Assembly: GCA_934486825.1 (NCBI GenBank)
Contig: CAKSQF010000002.1
Coordinates: forward strand, 1-64,000
Source of the DNA: an uncultured Eubacteriales bacterium
GTDB taxonomy: Bacteria > Bacillota > Clostridia > Oscillospirales > CAG-272
DNA length: 64,000 nucleotides
Direction: 5' to 3'
The notes under the pieces are model-generated. The model was not told where the DNA came from. It saw only the letters and a program-made list of their open reading frames with translations, and ran no database searches. The position numbers and the translations under genes were made by a program. This document shows positions 33,274-42,204 of the stretch, piece by piece. Numbering within the stretch: the first letter of the stretch is position 1; every line of letters starts with the position of its first letter.

Positions 33274-34659
33274 TCAGGATTGTGCTGCTTTGCAAAAGTC
33301 GAATATTTGTTTTATCTGCCGCCCGACAGAGTCATATCCGGTTCCGCCTGCGGAGATGCGCCTTGCTACACAGTTTTCAAGAGCAATCGCCGTATAAACC
33401 TCTTCATCAATAACCGGACTCAGCGATCTGTAAAGTCCGATCGGCAGACTGTCAAGCGTATTTCCGGTGTTGATGCAGAGAGCTATCGCCTGACCGGAAA
33501 TTCTGTAAGCATCGCGGAAGGGTATGCCCTTGCCGACAAGATAGTCGGCAAGATCGGTCGCATTTATAAAGCCTTCTTTGCATGCGTCAAGCATGCTCCC
33601 GGAGACCGGTCGTATCGAAGCTATCATCGGCGCAAATACATCGAGACATCCGATGACTGTGTCAAAGGCGTCGAATACAGTCTCCTTGTCCTCCTGAAGG
33701 TCTTTGTTGTAAGCGAGAGGAAGTCCCTTCATCACGGTGAGCATGGCGATAAGATCCCCGTATACCCTGCCGACCTTACCCCTGACAAGCTCGGCAATGT
33801 CGGGGTTTTTCTTTTGCGGCATTATGCTTGATCCGGTGGTGAACGAATCGTCGATTTCAATAAAGTGAAATTCGGCTGTTGACCATAATACGATTTCCTC
33901 GGAAAATCTTGACAGATGCATCATGACGACAGAAATGGCTGAAATGATCTCTATACAGAAATCCCTGTCGGATACGCCGTCAATACTGTTTTCGGTGATG
34001 CCGTCAAAGCCGAGTGCTGAAGCCGTGGAGTATCTGTCGGTATTATAAGTGGTTCCCGCAAGGGCACATGAGCCGAGCGGCGACAGATTCATTCTCTTTA
34101 TCGCATCCTCAATTCGCGAAACATCCCTCAAAAGCATGTAACAGTATGCAAGCAGCTGATGCGCAAACAGTATCGGCTGTGCTCTTTGCAGATGTGTGTA
34201 GCCGGGCATTATAAGCGTTTTGTTTTCGGATGCCTTCTTTGCCGTTTCGTATATCAGTGCTCTGATGCGATCTGTAAGGATATGACTTTCGTCCCTGATC
34301 CATAAGCGCAGATCGGTTGCAACCTGGTCGTTGCGGCTTCGGGCGGTGTGTAATTTCTTTCCGACATCGCCTATTCGCTTTGTCAGTTCGTTTTCAATGA
34401 ATGTGTGTATGTCCTCGGCAGAGCTGTTTATCTCAAGCTTTCCGCTGTCGATCTCATCAAGAATGTCCGACAGACTGTCTGTTATTTTTTCTTTTTCGTC
34501 GGAGGAGATTATTCCGACCGAAGCGAGCATCGAAACGTGGGCGATCGAGCCTTTTATGTCCTGACGGTACATTCTGCCGTCAACCGTAATCGATGAGTTG
34601 AAATCGTTTGCTTTTTTGTCAAGCGCTTTGTGAAATACACCTGTCCAGAGCTTTTCCAT
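33274..34659 (-). CDS. argH: Argininosuccinate lyase
   Basis: A 461-residue enzyme of the fumarase/aspartase superfamily that splits argininosuccinate into arginine and fumarate. It has the N-terminal KLWTGVFHK, the HTARSRNDQVATD motif and the signature GSSIMPQKKNPD. I chose ATG 34659, which matches the usual N-terminus and has AAGGAC upstream; an ATG at 34680 would overlap argG. It is the second gene of argGH. Confidence 0.94.
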   Translation of the reverse strand: MEKLWTGVFHKALDKKANDFNSSITVDGRMYRQDIKGSIAHVSMLASVGIISSDEKEKITDSLSDILDEIDSGKLEINSSAEDIHTFIENELTKRIGDVGKKLHTARSRNDQVATDLRLWIRDESHILTDRIRALIYETAKKASENKTLIMPGYTHLQRAQPILFAHQLLAYCYMLLRDVSRIEDAIKRMNLSPLGSCALAGTTYNTDRYSTASALGFDGITENSIDGVSDRDFCIEIISAISVVMMHLSRFSEEIVLWSTAEFHFIEIDDSFTTGSSIMPQKKNPDIAELVRGKVGRVYGDLIAMLTVMKGLPLAYNKDLQEDKETVFDAFDTVIGCLDVFAPMIASIRPVSGSMLDACKEGFINATDLADYLVGKGIPFRDAYRISGQAIALCINTGNTLDSLPIGLYRSLSPVIDEEVYTAIALENCVARRISAGGTGYDSVGRQIKQIFDFCKAAQS

Positions 34660-34666
34660 ACCGAAC

Positions 34667-35896
34667 TCAGTCCTTTTCATTCATGGCTTTTACTTTTGCA
34701 TTTACCGAAATCGGAAGTCCCCACAGATTTATGAATCCGGCGGCATCCTTCTGGTCATATACGTTGTCCTCACCGAAGGTGGCAATCTCTTCCGAGTAGA
34801 GCGACCACTTGCTCCATGCACCGGCTTTGATTATGTTGCCTTTGTAGAGTTTTAATTTTACCTTGCCGGTGACATGCTCCTGCGTCTTTTGGACAAATGC
34901 TGATAATGCCTCGCGCAGGGGAGTGTACCACTGACCGTTGTAAAGAAGCTCCGCAAAGGTGATCGCAAGCTCCTGCTTTTTGTGCATCGTCATTTTGTCA
35001 AGGCAGAGCGTTTCAAGATAATTGTGGGCAAAGTAGAGTATCTCTCCGCCGGGAGTTTCGTAAACGCCGCGGCACTTCATACCGACAAGCCTGTTTTCGA
35101 CTATGTCAAGAAGTCCGATGCCGTTTTCACCGCCGATCTTGTTGAGCTTCAGAATTATATCCTTCGCCGACATTGCATTTCCGTTCAATGATACAGGGAC
35201 ACCCTCTTCAAAACCGAGCTCAATGTATACGGGCTTGTCGGGCGCCGAAATCGGGGAAACGCCCATTTCGAGAAAGCCTTCCTTTTCGTACAACGGCTCG
35301 TTTCCGACATCTTCAAGATCCAGTCCCTCGTGCGAAAGATGCCACAGATTTTTGTCCTTGGAGTAATTTGTTTCCTTGCTTATTTTAAGCGGGACGTTGT
35401 GCGCCTCAGCGTATTCTATCTCTTCTTCACGCGATTTTATGTTCCATTCCCTCCACGGAGCAATTATCTTCATGTCGGGAGCAAATGCCTTTATCGCAAG
35501 CTCAAAACGTACCTGATCGTTGCCCTTGCCGGTGCAGCCGTGACATATTGCGTCGGCTCCTTCGGCAATAGCTATTTCGACAAGTCTTTTTGCGATTATC
35601 GGACGCGCGAGCGCGGTGCCGAGCAGATATTCCTCGTATTTTGCTCCCGCCTGCATGGTCGGAACGATCATCTCGTTTACAAATTCGTCGGTAAGATCTT
35701 CAACGTAAAGCTTTGAAGCGCCGGTGGCAAGTGCTTTTTCCTCAAGACCGCAAAGCTCGTCCGCCTGTCCGACGTTTCCGGATACCGCAATTATCTCGGG
35801 ATCGTCGTAGTTCTCCTTCAGCCATGGAATGATTATCGATGTGTCAAGTCCGCCGGAGTATGCAAGTACTATTTTTTTTATTTTGCCGTTATTCAT
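34667..35896 (-). CDS. argG: Argininosuccinate synthase
   Basis: A 409-residue ATP-dependent enzyme joining citrulline and aspartate. The N-terminal ATP-binding motif is LAYSGGLDTS; HGCTGKGNDQVRFE, the central EGLDLEDVGNEP region and the MKCRGVYETPGG block are typical. ATG 35896 has AGAGGTG upstream. It starts the argGH operon, seven bases before argH, and an ArgR-type box overlaps its promoter. Confidence 0.95.
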   Translation of the reverse strand: MNNGKIKKIVLAYSGGLDTSIIIPWLKENYDDPEIIAVSGNVGQADELCGLEEKALATGASKLYVEDLTDEFVNEMIVPTMQAGAKYEEYLLGTALARPIIAKRLVEIAIAEGADAICHGCTGKGNDQVRFELAIKAFAPDMKIIAPWREWNIKSREEEIEYAEAHNVPLKISKETNYSKDKNLWHLSHEGLDLEDVGNEPLYEKEGFLEMGVSPISAPDKPVYIELGFEEGVPVSLNGNAMSAKDIILKLNKIGGENGIGLLDIVENRLVGMKCRGVYETPGGEILYFAHNYLETLCLDKMTMHKKQELAITFAELLYNGQWYTPLREALSAFVQKTQEHVTGKVKLKLYKGNIIKAGAWSKWSLYSEEIATFGEDNVYDQKDAAGFINLWGLPISVNAKVKAMNEKD

Positions 35897-35930
35897 CGTG
35901 GCACCTCTTTTTTTGAATTTATATGCACCG

Positions 35931-35959
35931 ATTATATCATAAAATGAATAAATATGCAA
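35931..35959 (-). promoter_or_regulatory. argG promoter with an ARG box
   Basis: On the minus strand TTGCAT (35959-35954), 17-bp spacer, TATAAT (35936-35931). On the plus strand TGAATAAATATGCA (35945-35958) matches the ArgR/AhrC half-palindrome pattern TGAATWWWWATTCA with one mismatch and covers the -35. Arginine-dependent repression is the likely outcome. Confidence 0.75.
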
Positions 35960-36043
35960 TATTTTTTGCAAAAATATAAATATTTATTTAAACGAAAAAA
36001 CGGAAGCGTCCACGTCTTTCTTTGGATGAAATGCATAAAGCAC

Positions 36044-36072
36044 TTGATTTCGCCGGACGTGTGTGTTATAAT
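36044..36072 (+). promoter_or_regulatory. Promoter of the apbE cluster
   Basis: TTGATT (36044-36049), 17-bp spacer, TATAAT (36067-36072), 20 bp before the apbE start, which has AAAGGAG. Confidence 0.72.
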
Positions 36073-36091
36073 TCGGAAAAAGGAGTACGAC

Positions 36092-37132
36092 ATGAAGATA
36101 AAACTAATCGGGATAACAGCGGCACTGGCATTGATGCTGTCCTTGTGCGCATGCGGTAATAATCGGGACGGAATTTATATGCGCACCTACGTCGGCTGCT
36201 TTGATACCGCATCATTTATAAAAGGGTATGCCGAAAACGAGCGGAAATTCGAAGAATATGCGGCGCTGTTCCATGAAAGATTAAAATATTACGACGCGCT
36301 GTACGATATTTATGACGAATATGATTTTCCGAATCTTAAGACCGTCAATGATAAGGCAGGCGGTGATCCCGTCGAAGTGTCGCAGGATATTGTTGACATG
36401 CTCGATTTTTCGGTGCGCATGTATGAGCTTACCGCACATAAAACCAATATCGCAATGGGAGCGGTTCTTGAAATATGGTATGACTGCAGGGAAGATGGTA
36501 ATAAAAACCCGCAGGAAGCGATACTTCCGACAGACAGCGAGCTTGCCGATGCCGCAATGCATACCGATATAAGCCGTCTGGAAGTCGATCGGGAAAATCT
36601 GTCGGTGCGGCTTGCCGACAGTCGGATGCGGCTTGACGTCGGTGCCGTTGCAAAGGGCTTTTCCGCACAGAAGGTGGCTGAAGAGCTGAGGGCTGCGGGG
36701 TTTGCAAACGGGATAATAAGCATAGGCGGGAATACTGTCGCAATCGGCAGCCGAAAGGATACCGATGTATGGAGAATAGGTATACGGGAGCCGTCGTCGG
36801 ACTCGGATGAAGAATATTTCATAAAGGTCGGATTGTCGGATATGTCGCTTGTGACAAGCGGCTCTTATCAGCGTTTTTATACGGTGAACGGAAAAAAGTA
36901 TCACCATATCATTGACCCGGGAACGCTTATGCCTGCCGAAGGATATCTCTCGGTTTCGGTAATATCAGCCGATTCGGGCATTGCCGACGCATTGTCAACC
37001 GCGCTTTTCTGTATGGATATAAACGAAGGACTGCGGCTTGTCGAAAACCTTGATAACGTGTATGCCGTGTGGGTAAAGTCGGACGGGACAGTTGTAAAAA
37101 GCAAAGGATTCGACAATTTTGTTGTCGGATAA
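36092..37132 (+). CDS. apbE: FAD:protein FMN transferase (ApbE family)
   Basis: A 346-residue lipoprotein (LCAC lipobox, Cys near residue 20) that attaches FMN covalently to Thr or Ser of extracellular or membrane flavoproteins. ApbE motifs: GGDPVEVS, RLDVGAVAKGFSAQKV, IISIGGN and KKYHHIIDPGTLMPAEG, plus the Mg-binding DALSTALF. No RnfD/RnfG or other flavoprotein substrate lies in the window. It is followed by a NusG_II-domain gene and a Gx transporter gene, a set seen in flavin-based electron-transfer loci. Confidence 0.92.
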   Translation: MKIKLIGITAALALMLSLCACGNNRDGIYMRTYVGCFDTASFIKGYAENERKFEEYAALFHERLKYYDALYDIYDEYDFPNLKTVNDKAGGDPVEVSQDIVDMLDFSVRMYELTAHKTNIAMGAVLEIWYDCREDGNKNPQEAILPTDSELADAAMHTDISRLEVDRENLSVRLADSRMRLDVGAVAKGFSAQKVAEELRAAGFANGIISIGGNTVAIGSRKDTDVWRIGIREPSSDSDEEYFIKVGLSDMSLVTSGSYQRFYTVNGKKYHHIIDPGTLMPAEGYLSVSVISADSGIADALSTALFCMDINEGLRLVENLDNVYAVWVKSDGTVVKSKGFDNFVVG

Positions 37133-37160
37133 TCGTAAGGATAAGAGGGGGAGAACGGTA

Positions 37161-37511
37161 GTGAAGAATGTGTTTTTCGGCAAAAGAGATGCCGTACTGC
37201 TTTTGTCGGTATCGGTTGCCGCACTCCTGCTTTTTCTGATCTTTTTACTGATTCCGAAAGACGGAAAATATGCGGTTGTCAGGTCGGACGGTGAAATTGC
37301 GGCAAAACTGCCGCTCAATGAAAATACAACCTATACGGTAAAAAACAGCCGCGGATATAATGTTATAACCGTAAAAGACGGAAGAGTTTCTGTAACCGAT
37401 GCGTCATGCCCGGATGGTATCTGCCGAATGACAGGCTGGATATCCGGGTCTGATGACCTGTCGGTCATAGTGTGCGCTCCGAACGGAATTACGGTCAGTA
37501 TTGAGGAATAA
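37161..37511 (+). CDS. NusG_II-domain membrane-anchored protein
   Basis: A 116-residue protein with one N-terminal membrane helix (about residues 10-30) and a small extracytoplasmic beta domain of the NusG_II type, including the paired-Cys motif ASCPDGICRMTG. The function is unknown, but it occurs with ApbE and Gx transporters. I chose GTG 37161, with GAGGGGGAG upstream; a TTG at 37119 would overlap apbE. It is 28 bp after apbE and 9 bp before the next gene. Confidence 0.8.
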   Translation: MKNVFFGKRDAVLLLSVSVAALLLFLIFLLIPKDGKYAVVRSDGEIAAKLPLNENTTYTVKNSRGYNVITVKDGRVSVTDASCPDGICRMTGWISGSDDLSVIVCAPNGITVSIEE

Positions 37512-37520
37512 ATAAAAGTT

Positions 37521-38033
37521 ATGCTTTCGGATAAAGACAGAACAAGGCGGACGGTTTGCGTCGGTCTGCTTTCAACATTTGCATTGATGCTTTCCTATAT
37601 CGAAGGTATCCTGCCGCTTGATTTCGGTATCCGCGGATTCAGAATAGGACTTGCCAATATCGCGGTCGTGACAGCACTTTATACGGTCGGGGCGGGCAGT
37701 GCTTTTGCGGTTAACGGTATACGGATAGTGCTTGCGGCTCTGCTTTTCGGAACGCCGATCTCGTTTTTGTATTCGGTATCCGGAGGTGTAGTGTCGCTTG
37801 CGGTCATGATATTCATGAAAAAGGTCTGCGGGTGCAAAACAGTGGGTTGTTCGGTGGCGGGAGGCGTGTTCCATAATCTTGCACAGCTTTGTGTTGCCTG
37901 CCTTTTTACAAAAACAGTGAAAATAATATATCTGCTTCCCTTAATGCTTGTTTTCGGGATCGTTACCGGACTTGTCGTCGCACTCACATCCGGACTTCTG
38001 ATTTCAAGGCTCGGAGACATGCTGAAAAGGTAA
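37521..38033 (+). CDS. Gx transporter-family protein (heptaprenyl diphosphate synthase component I-like)
   Basis: A 170-residue protein with five or six membrane helices matching the family annotated both as Gx transporter and as heptaprenyl diphosphate synthase component I (LPLDFGIRGFRIGLANIAVV, GGVVSLAVMIFMKK, GVFHNLAQL). It resembles ECF-type substrate-binding subunits. With apbE and the NusG_II gene it may serve flavin or quinone supply to the outer face of the membrane; this is inference. Confidence 0.82.
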   Translation: MLSDKDRTRRTVCVGLLSTFALMLSYIEGILPLDFGIRGFRIGLANIAVVTALYTVGAGSAFAVNGIRIVLAALLFGTPISFLYSVSGGVVSLAVMIFMKKVCGCKTVGCSVAGGVFHNLAQLCVACLFTKTVKIIYLLPLMLVFGIVTGLVVALTSGLLISRLGDMLKR

Positions 38034-38063
38034 ACAAAGTTCGACAAAATTGTGATTATTTCA

Positions 38064-38092
38064 TTGACAAAACAATAACCGTATGCTATAAT
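38064..38092 (+). promoter_or_regulatory. Consensus promoter of hpt
   Basis: TTGACA (38064-38069), 17-bp spacer, TATAAT (38087-38092), 57 bp before the hpt start. Confidence 0.85.
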
Positions 38093-38149
38093 GTAGAGCA
38101 TCAGTATGAACTATATTATCGGTGCATTTGAGCCTGAAAGGAATATATA

Positions 38150-38695
38150 ATGAGCAAAATTCATCCCGACGTTGAACGCATTATGTACGGAGAAGATCGG
38201 ATAAAAGAGCGTATACACACCCTTGCAAAAGAGATAAAAAAAGAATATGCCGACAAGGAGCCTGTTTTTGTCGCCATACTTAAAGGCAGTATAATGTTTT
38301 TTGCCGATCTGACACGCGAATTTGATTTTCCGATGACAATGGATTTTATGTCGGTTTCGTCATACGGGTCGGGTACAGTTTCGAGAGAGCTGGTTTTCAG
38401 AAAGGATCTTGACTACCCGATAGAAGGGAAGAATGTCGTACTTGTCGAGGATATAATCGATACCGGAAATACTCTCTATGTTCTGAGAAAGAAGCTGCTT
38501 GAAAGAAATCCCGCATCTCTCAAGATCATAGCGCTCCTTGATAAGAAAGCGCGCCGTGAGGCTGATATTGAAGCGGATTACGTGGGATTCCCGTGCGAGG
38601 ATGAGTTTGTTGTCGGATACGGTCTTGACTATGATGAAAGATACCGCGAGCTTCCGTATGTCGGCGTTCTGCGCAGATCAATTTACGAAAAATAA
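38150..38695 (+). CDS. hpt: Hypoxanthine-guanine phosphoribosyltransferase
   Basis: A 181-residue type I phosphoribosyltransferase for purine salvage. PRPP-binding motif VVLVEDIIDTGNTLY, the flexible-loop MSVSSYGSGT, the PPi loop LKGS and the base-binding FVVGYGLDYDERYRELPYVG are all present. It is monocistronic between a consensus promoter and a strong terminator, with AAAGGAA before the ATG. Confidence 0.95.
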   Translation: MSKIHPDVERIMYGEDRIKERIHTLAKEIKKEYADKEPVFVAILKGSIMFFADLTREFDFPMTMDFMSVSSYGSGTVSRELVFRKDLDYPIEGKNVVLVEDIIDTGNTLYVLRKKLLERNPASLKIIALLDKKARREADIEADYVGFPCEDEFVVGYGLDYDERYRELPYVGVLRRSIYEK

Positions 38696-38730
38696 AAAAT
38701 CGGACGGTTTACAAAAACCGTCCGATTTTT
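38695..38730. terminator. Bidirectional terminator after hpt
   Basis: A perfect 16-bp stem (38695-38710 with 38715-38730, loop ACAA) beginning with A-run and ending with T-run. Confidence 0.9.
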
Positions 38731-38738
38731 CGGTCCGC

Positions 38739-39362
38739 TCAGGATAGTTTATACTCAAGAAATGTTCTGATAAGCTTTACTGCACCGTCAATGCCGACCT
38801 TCGATGTGGACAGGCACAGATCGTAAACCTTTGCGTCTCCCCATTTCCTGCCGGTGGTTGAATTGTAGAAGGACGCTCTGCTCCTGTCAATCTTCTTTAT
38901 CATGTCTGCCGCATTTTTGTCGGTTATGCTGTACTGTCTTTTTACGCGGTCGATTCTGAATTCATCACTTGCCGAGATGAAGACCGATGTCAGATCGCAC
39001 AGTCCGTCAAGGAAGAAATCGGCGCATCTGCCGACCATAACACAGTTTCCTTTTGCGGCAAGGCTCTTTATTGCGTTGACCTGCGCAATGTAAAGCTGTG
39101 TCCCGATAGTGTGTTCGGTGCCGGACGAAATATGACTTCCGTAATAGCTTGCTCCGGTTGCAAGGGTGTAGAGAAGCGAGGATGTGCGTTTTTCGTCGTT
39201 GCGCTTCAGAATATCGATGTGTATTCCGCTCTGCTCGGCGGCATGTGTCAGAATCTCCTTGTCATAAAACTCATAGCCGAGTTCTTCGGCGAGCTGTTTT
39301 CCGACATCGAAGCCCCCACTGCCAAATTGCCGCCCGATAGTTATGACCTTGTTGTTCTGCAT
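38739..39362 (-). CDS. Cytidylate kinase-like family protein
   Basis: A 207-residue P-loop protein of the AAK6-like group: the P-loop is GRQFGSGGFDVGKQLAEELG, followed by YDKEIL, VMVGRCADFFL and the lid-like DRSRASFYNSTTGRKWGD. Despite the name, these proteins are distinct from Cmk and common in Clostridia; the phosphate acceptor is unknown. It is monocistronic and divergent from the transglutaminase gene. Confidence 0.85.
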   Translation of the reverse strand: MQNNKVITIGRQFGSGGFDVGKQLAEELGYEFYDKEILTHAAEQSGIHIDILKRNDEKRTSSLLYTLATGASYYGSHISSGTEHTIGTQLYIAQVNAIKSLAAKGNCVMVGRCADFFLDGLCDLTSVFISASDEFRIDRVKRQYSITDKNAADMIKKIDRSRASFYNSTTGRKWGDAKVYDLCLSTSKVGIDGAVKLIRTFLEYKLS

Positions 39363-39456
39363 TTTTATGCCTGCCTTTCATAAAAATCTATTTGTATATA
39401 TATTATACACTATCTGCGGGCGCTTGTCAACCGCTGTGAAAGGTGATTTTTGCCGG

Positions 39457-39484
39457 GAAGAGTTTTTTTTGAAAAAAACTCTTC
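39457..39484. terminator. Long inverted repeat in a divergent intergenic region
   Basis: GAAGAG plus seven T (39457-39469) pairs with seven A plus CTCTTC (39472-39484), a perfect 13-bp stem with a 2-base gap. It lies between divergent genes, so it is not an obvious terminator for either; it may be a regulatory site or cruciform. Confidence 0.4.
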
Positions 39485-39604
39485 TGACCGTCAATACGTA
39501 ATCTTTTGTTCATAAATTTATGATATAATCAGACAGTAGCCGTTTTTGTTTCGGATCAAATTTGGCGGAAGGAACATCCCGATGTGTCGGGAGCCCGTTA
39601 TTTT

Positions 39605-41401
39605 ATGAAAAAAACATTTTTTGCGGTATCGGCAGCACTTGCTGTCGTTATGTGCCTGCTTTCGCTTGCAGGATGTCTTTATGTGAATGAGCGTGCCGAA
39701 TTCGCCGATGCGAATGTGTCGGACGCATGTGCGGATGTTCCCGCACTGTCGCAGGGAGCCGTTCCTGCGACCGGCAGTCTGTATATTGGCAGACCCGACG
39801 TCGGTCAATATGTGTTTCTCTCGCAGAAGAGTACAGGAGATGTCAGAGACGCAGTTTATAAAGCGCTGTTGAATGTTGAAGCAACCTGCGATATATCATC
39901 GTATGCAGTCGATCGCAATAACATCGGGGCTGTCTACTCAGAGATAATCAACAGCAGTCCCGAGTTGTTCTATGTGACCGGGAAACTGCGCTATACATAC
40001 AATAAACAGACGAACTGTATATTGATCCTGACCTTCGAATATTCGATGACTCCCGCCGAAATCGCGACGGCAAAATCGGAATATGAGGATTTTCTTGACC
40101 GTATAGTATCGACTGTTCCCGATAATATGACCTCGGGATTCGATATAGCGCTGTTTGTGCATGATTACATCTGTATCAATTTTGAATACGACAGCGAACA
40201 GAAGATTGCCGACGCGTACGGATTTTTCAAAAACGGCAAGGGCGTGTGCCAGTCTTATACGCTTGCATATATGGCTGTGCTCAGAAGATTCGATATCGAT
40301 GTGGGATATGCTTCGTCGGTAACAATGAATCATATCTGGAATACCGTAAGCATAGACGGCAAGTGGTATCATGTTGATGTAACATGGGACGACCCGCTGG
40401 ATAAGAACTGCGGAGATGTTCCCGGAAGAGCGCGCCATGATAATTTTCTCTGTTCGGATGAAGCAATGATAAAGAACGGACACAGTGATTGGTCGTCGGT
40501 CAGGTGTACCGATACACGGTTTGATACCGATGTGCTTGACGGCGTGAGAACCGCATTCGCTTTTCTTGACGGAAGCTGGTATACCGTAAGTTATGTTGAC
40601 AGCAGTATTTATCGTATGAATACCGAAAGCTTTGAGCTTACAAAAGTTCTGACGGTTTCTCAGTCGTGGCCCGTAAACGGAAACATAGAAGAGGGATATT
40701 ATACCGAAAAATATTCGAATATATGTACATTCGGAGACGAGCTCTGTTTCACTACAAGCCGCAGTATATTCGCGTTTGACCCGATAAACATGATACACAG
40801 TCTTCTTTATACGTATACCGGTGACGAAGGATGTATTTATTCGCTGAAAACGGAGGGAGAGTCTCTGATATACACGGTGGCAAAGACACCGTATGCGAAA
40901 GAACGATCGGTAAGAACCTTTACGCGTGAGGAAAAGCCGCCCGAACCGGGAACAAAGTATATGTCGCTCGATTGCGGTGATGAAACGGCAAGATCGATTT
41001 TTTCGGTAAATCAGAAGAACGGCAGAACCGATATGAGGCTTGTCATGATCGGTAATCTGTCGAAGCTGACCGATTACAGAAGCTGGGTGCTGAAAATATC
41101 GTTTGAGAGCGACGGAGTGACCGTCAGGGATTTCGTGCGTTATTTTGAAGGTGAAGGGGATCTGCTCTGCCTTTATGCGGCTGTCAATGCCGGGAACGAT
41201 TACTATTCCGCGGCAGAGGGATATTGCCTTTTCGGTGTGTCGATCAAAGGGATACCGGATAACGAATGGCAGAGCGTGATTATTACGCTGTCGGCTGACG
41301 GCGATACCGAGCCGATTATCGAAAGCAGGGTAGAAAATTCTGATATCAATATGTCTGCAAAGCCGACAGATCCGGAAACAGTTCCCGAAGAAAATATCTG
41401 A
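39605..41401 (+). CDS. Transglutaminase-like domain lipoprotein
   Basis: A 598-residue protein with a lipobox (LAGC) and a transglutaminase-like cysteine-protease core at about residues 170-280. The triad is visible as Cys in GKGVCQSYTLAYM, His in TMNHIWNTV and Asp in WYHVDVTWDDP. The following 300 residues are beta-rich and unassigned. It should act outside the membrane, perhaps in proteolysis or crosslinking of surface proteins. I chose ATG 39605 so that the signal peptide starts at MKKTFF; GTG 39584 would be a short extension. The upstream TATAAT at 39524-39529 is a likely -10. Confidence 0.82.
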   Translation: MKKTFFAVSAALAVVMCLLSLAGCLYVNERAEFADANVSDACADVPALSQGAVPATGSLYIGRPDVGQYVFLSQKSTGDVRDAVYKALLNVEATCDISSYAVDRNNIGAVYSEIINSSPELFYVTGKLRYTYNKQTNCILILTFEYSMTPAEIATAKSEYEDFLDRIVSTVPDNMTSGFDIALFVHDYICINFEYDSEQKIADAYGFFKNGKGVCQSYTLAYMAVLRRFDIDVGYASSVTMNHIWNTVSIDGKWYHVDVTWDDPLDKNCGDVPGRARHDNFLCSDEAMIKNGHSDWSSVRCTDTRFDTDVLDGVRTAFAFLDGSWYTVSYVDSSIYRMNTESFELTKVLTVSQSWPVNGNIEEGYYTEKYSNICTFGDELCFTTSRSIFAFDPINMIHSLLYTYTGDEGCIYSLKTEGESLIYTVAKTPYAKERSVRTFTREEKPPEPGTKYMSLDCGDETARSIFSVNQKNGRTDMRLVMIGNLSKLTDYRSWVLKISFESDGVTVRDFVRYFEGEGDLLCLYAAVNAGNDYYSAAEGYCLFGVSIKGIPDNEWQSVIITLSADGDTEPIIESRVENSDINMSAKPTDPETVPEENI

Positions 41402-41411
41402 TTAAAAAAGC

Positions 41412-41440
41412 GCCGCCGTGTCAAACGGCGGCATTTTTTT
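41412..41440 (+). terminator. Terminator of the transglutaminase gene
   Basis: GCCGCCG (41412-41418) pairs with CGGCGGC (41426-41432), followed by ATTTTTTT. Confidence 0.85.
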
Positions 41441-41446
41441 GCGCTC

Positions 41447-41773
41447 TTATTTTGCGAGTGCATTGTCGATCATGGATACTATCTCTTCTTTTTCACGATA
41501 GCCGACCGAACTTGCAACAGGCTCCCCGTTTCTGAACAGAACAAGCATCGGAATGCTTGAAACTCCGTATTTCAGAGCAAGCTTCATCTGCTCGTCAACA
41601 TTGACTTTTCCGACCGTCAGCCTGTCGGACATTTCTTCGGCAATCGCGGCAATCGTCGGAGTGAGCATTTTGCACGGACCGCACCAGTCTGCGTAAAAAT
41701 CGACAAGTACCGGCTTGTCCGATCTTTCAACCTCCTGCCCGAAATTGGATTCGGTAATTATAAGCTCCTTCAT
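41447..41773 (-). CDS. trxA: Thioredoxin
   Basis: A 108-residue classical thioredoxin with the redox site WCGPCK near residue 31, the VDFYADW strand and the cis-proline SIPMLVLF. It reduces cytosolic disulfides. The neighbouring upstream gene encodes an FTR-like protein, with a 30-bp gap, so this thioredoxin may take electrons from ferredoxin rather than from NADPH. Confidence 0.94.
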   Translation of the reverse strand: MKELIITESNFGQEVERSDKPVLVDFYADWCGPCKMLTPTIAAIAEEMSDRLTVGKVNVDEQMKLALKYGVSSIPMLVLFRNGEPVASSVGYREKEEIVSMIDNALAK

Positions 41774-41803
41774 GTTGTTTTGCGTCCTTTCTTTGTTTTT
41801 GAT

Positions 41804-42007
41804 TCAGTCATCAAGCGATTTGTAGTAGAGCATGCAGTGGCAATATCCTTCAAATGTCGGATCGTTTATCTGCTCTCTGAATTCGCGGCATATGCATCTT
41901 GTGTCCTCGGTTCGCTCAAGACGACAGGGGCAATATCCTCCCGTGCGTTTCAGCCCTTCCCGAACCGTTTCCACTACCGCTTGGTTTTTGTTGAATGTTA
42001 CTTTCAT
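41804..42007 (-). CDS. Ferredoxin:thioredoxin reductase catalytic-subunit-like protein
   Basis: A 67-residue protein whose six Cys form three C-x-C pairs, GYCPCR (26, 28), CIC (38, 40) and YCHCMLYYK (56, 58), as in the catalytic beta subunit of ferredoxin:thioredoxin reductase, which passes electrons from a [4Fe-4S] cluster to a thioredoxin disulfide. Plant-type spacing is CPC-x16-CPC-x8-CHC; here it is x9 and x15, and the protein is shorter. No variable subunit is nearby. It is the first gene before trxA. The SD is weak (GGGGGC, 13 bases upstream). Confidence 0.75.
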   Translation of the reverse strand: MKVTFNKNQAVVETVREGLKRTGGYCPCRLERTEDTRCICREFREQINDPTFEGYCHCMLYYKSLDD

Positions 42008-42204
42008 TTTTGTAATTGTTGCCCCCTTTGCACCTTGTTAAACCTCTGCCTTCTGTATTATAGCACACTTTCGACCGCAAATCAAGTCCCAAAGGTGTTT
42101 TTGACTTTTTTTCGGACATCCGGTGAAATATTTCACCCCGCAGGGACTGCCGCATATCATGATATAAACGGTTATGATATAAAATGTAAAGGATGTAATA
42201 AGTG

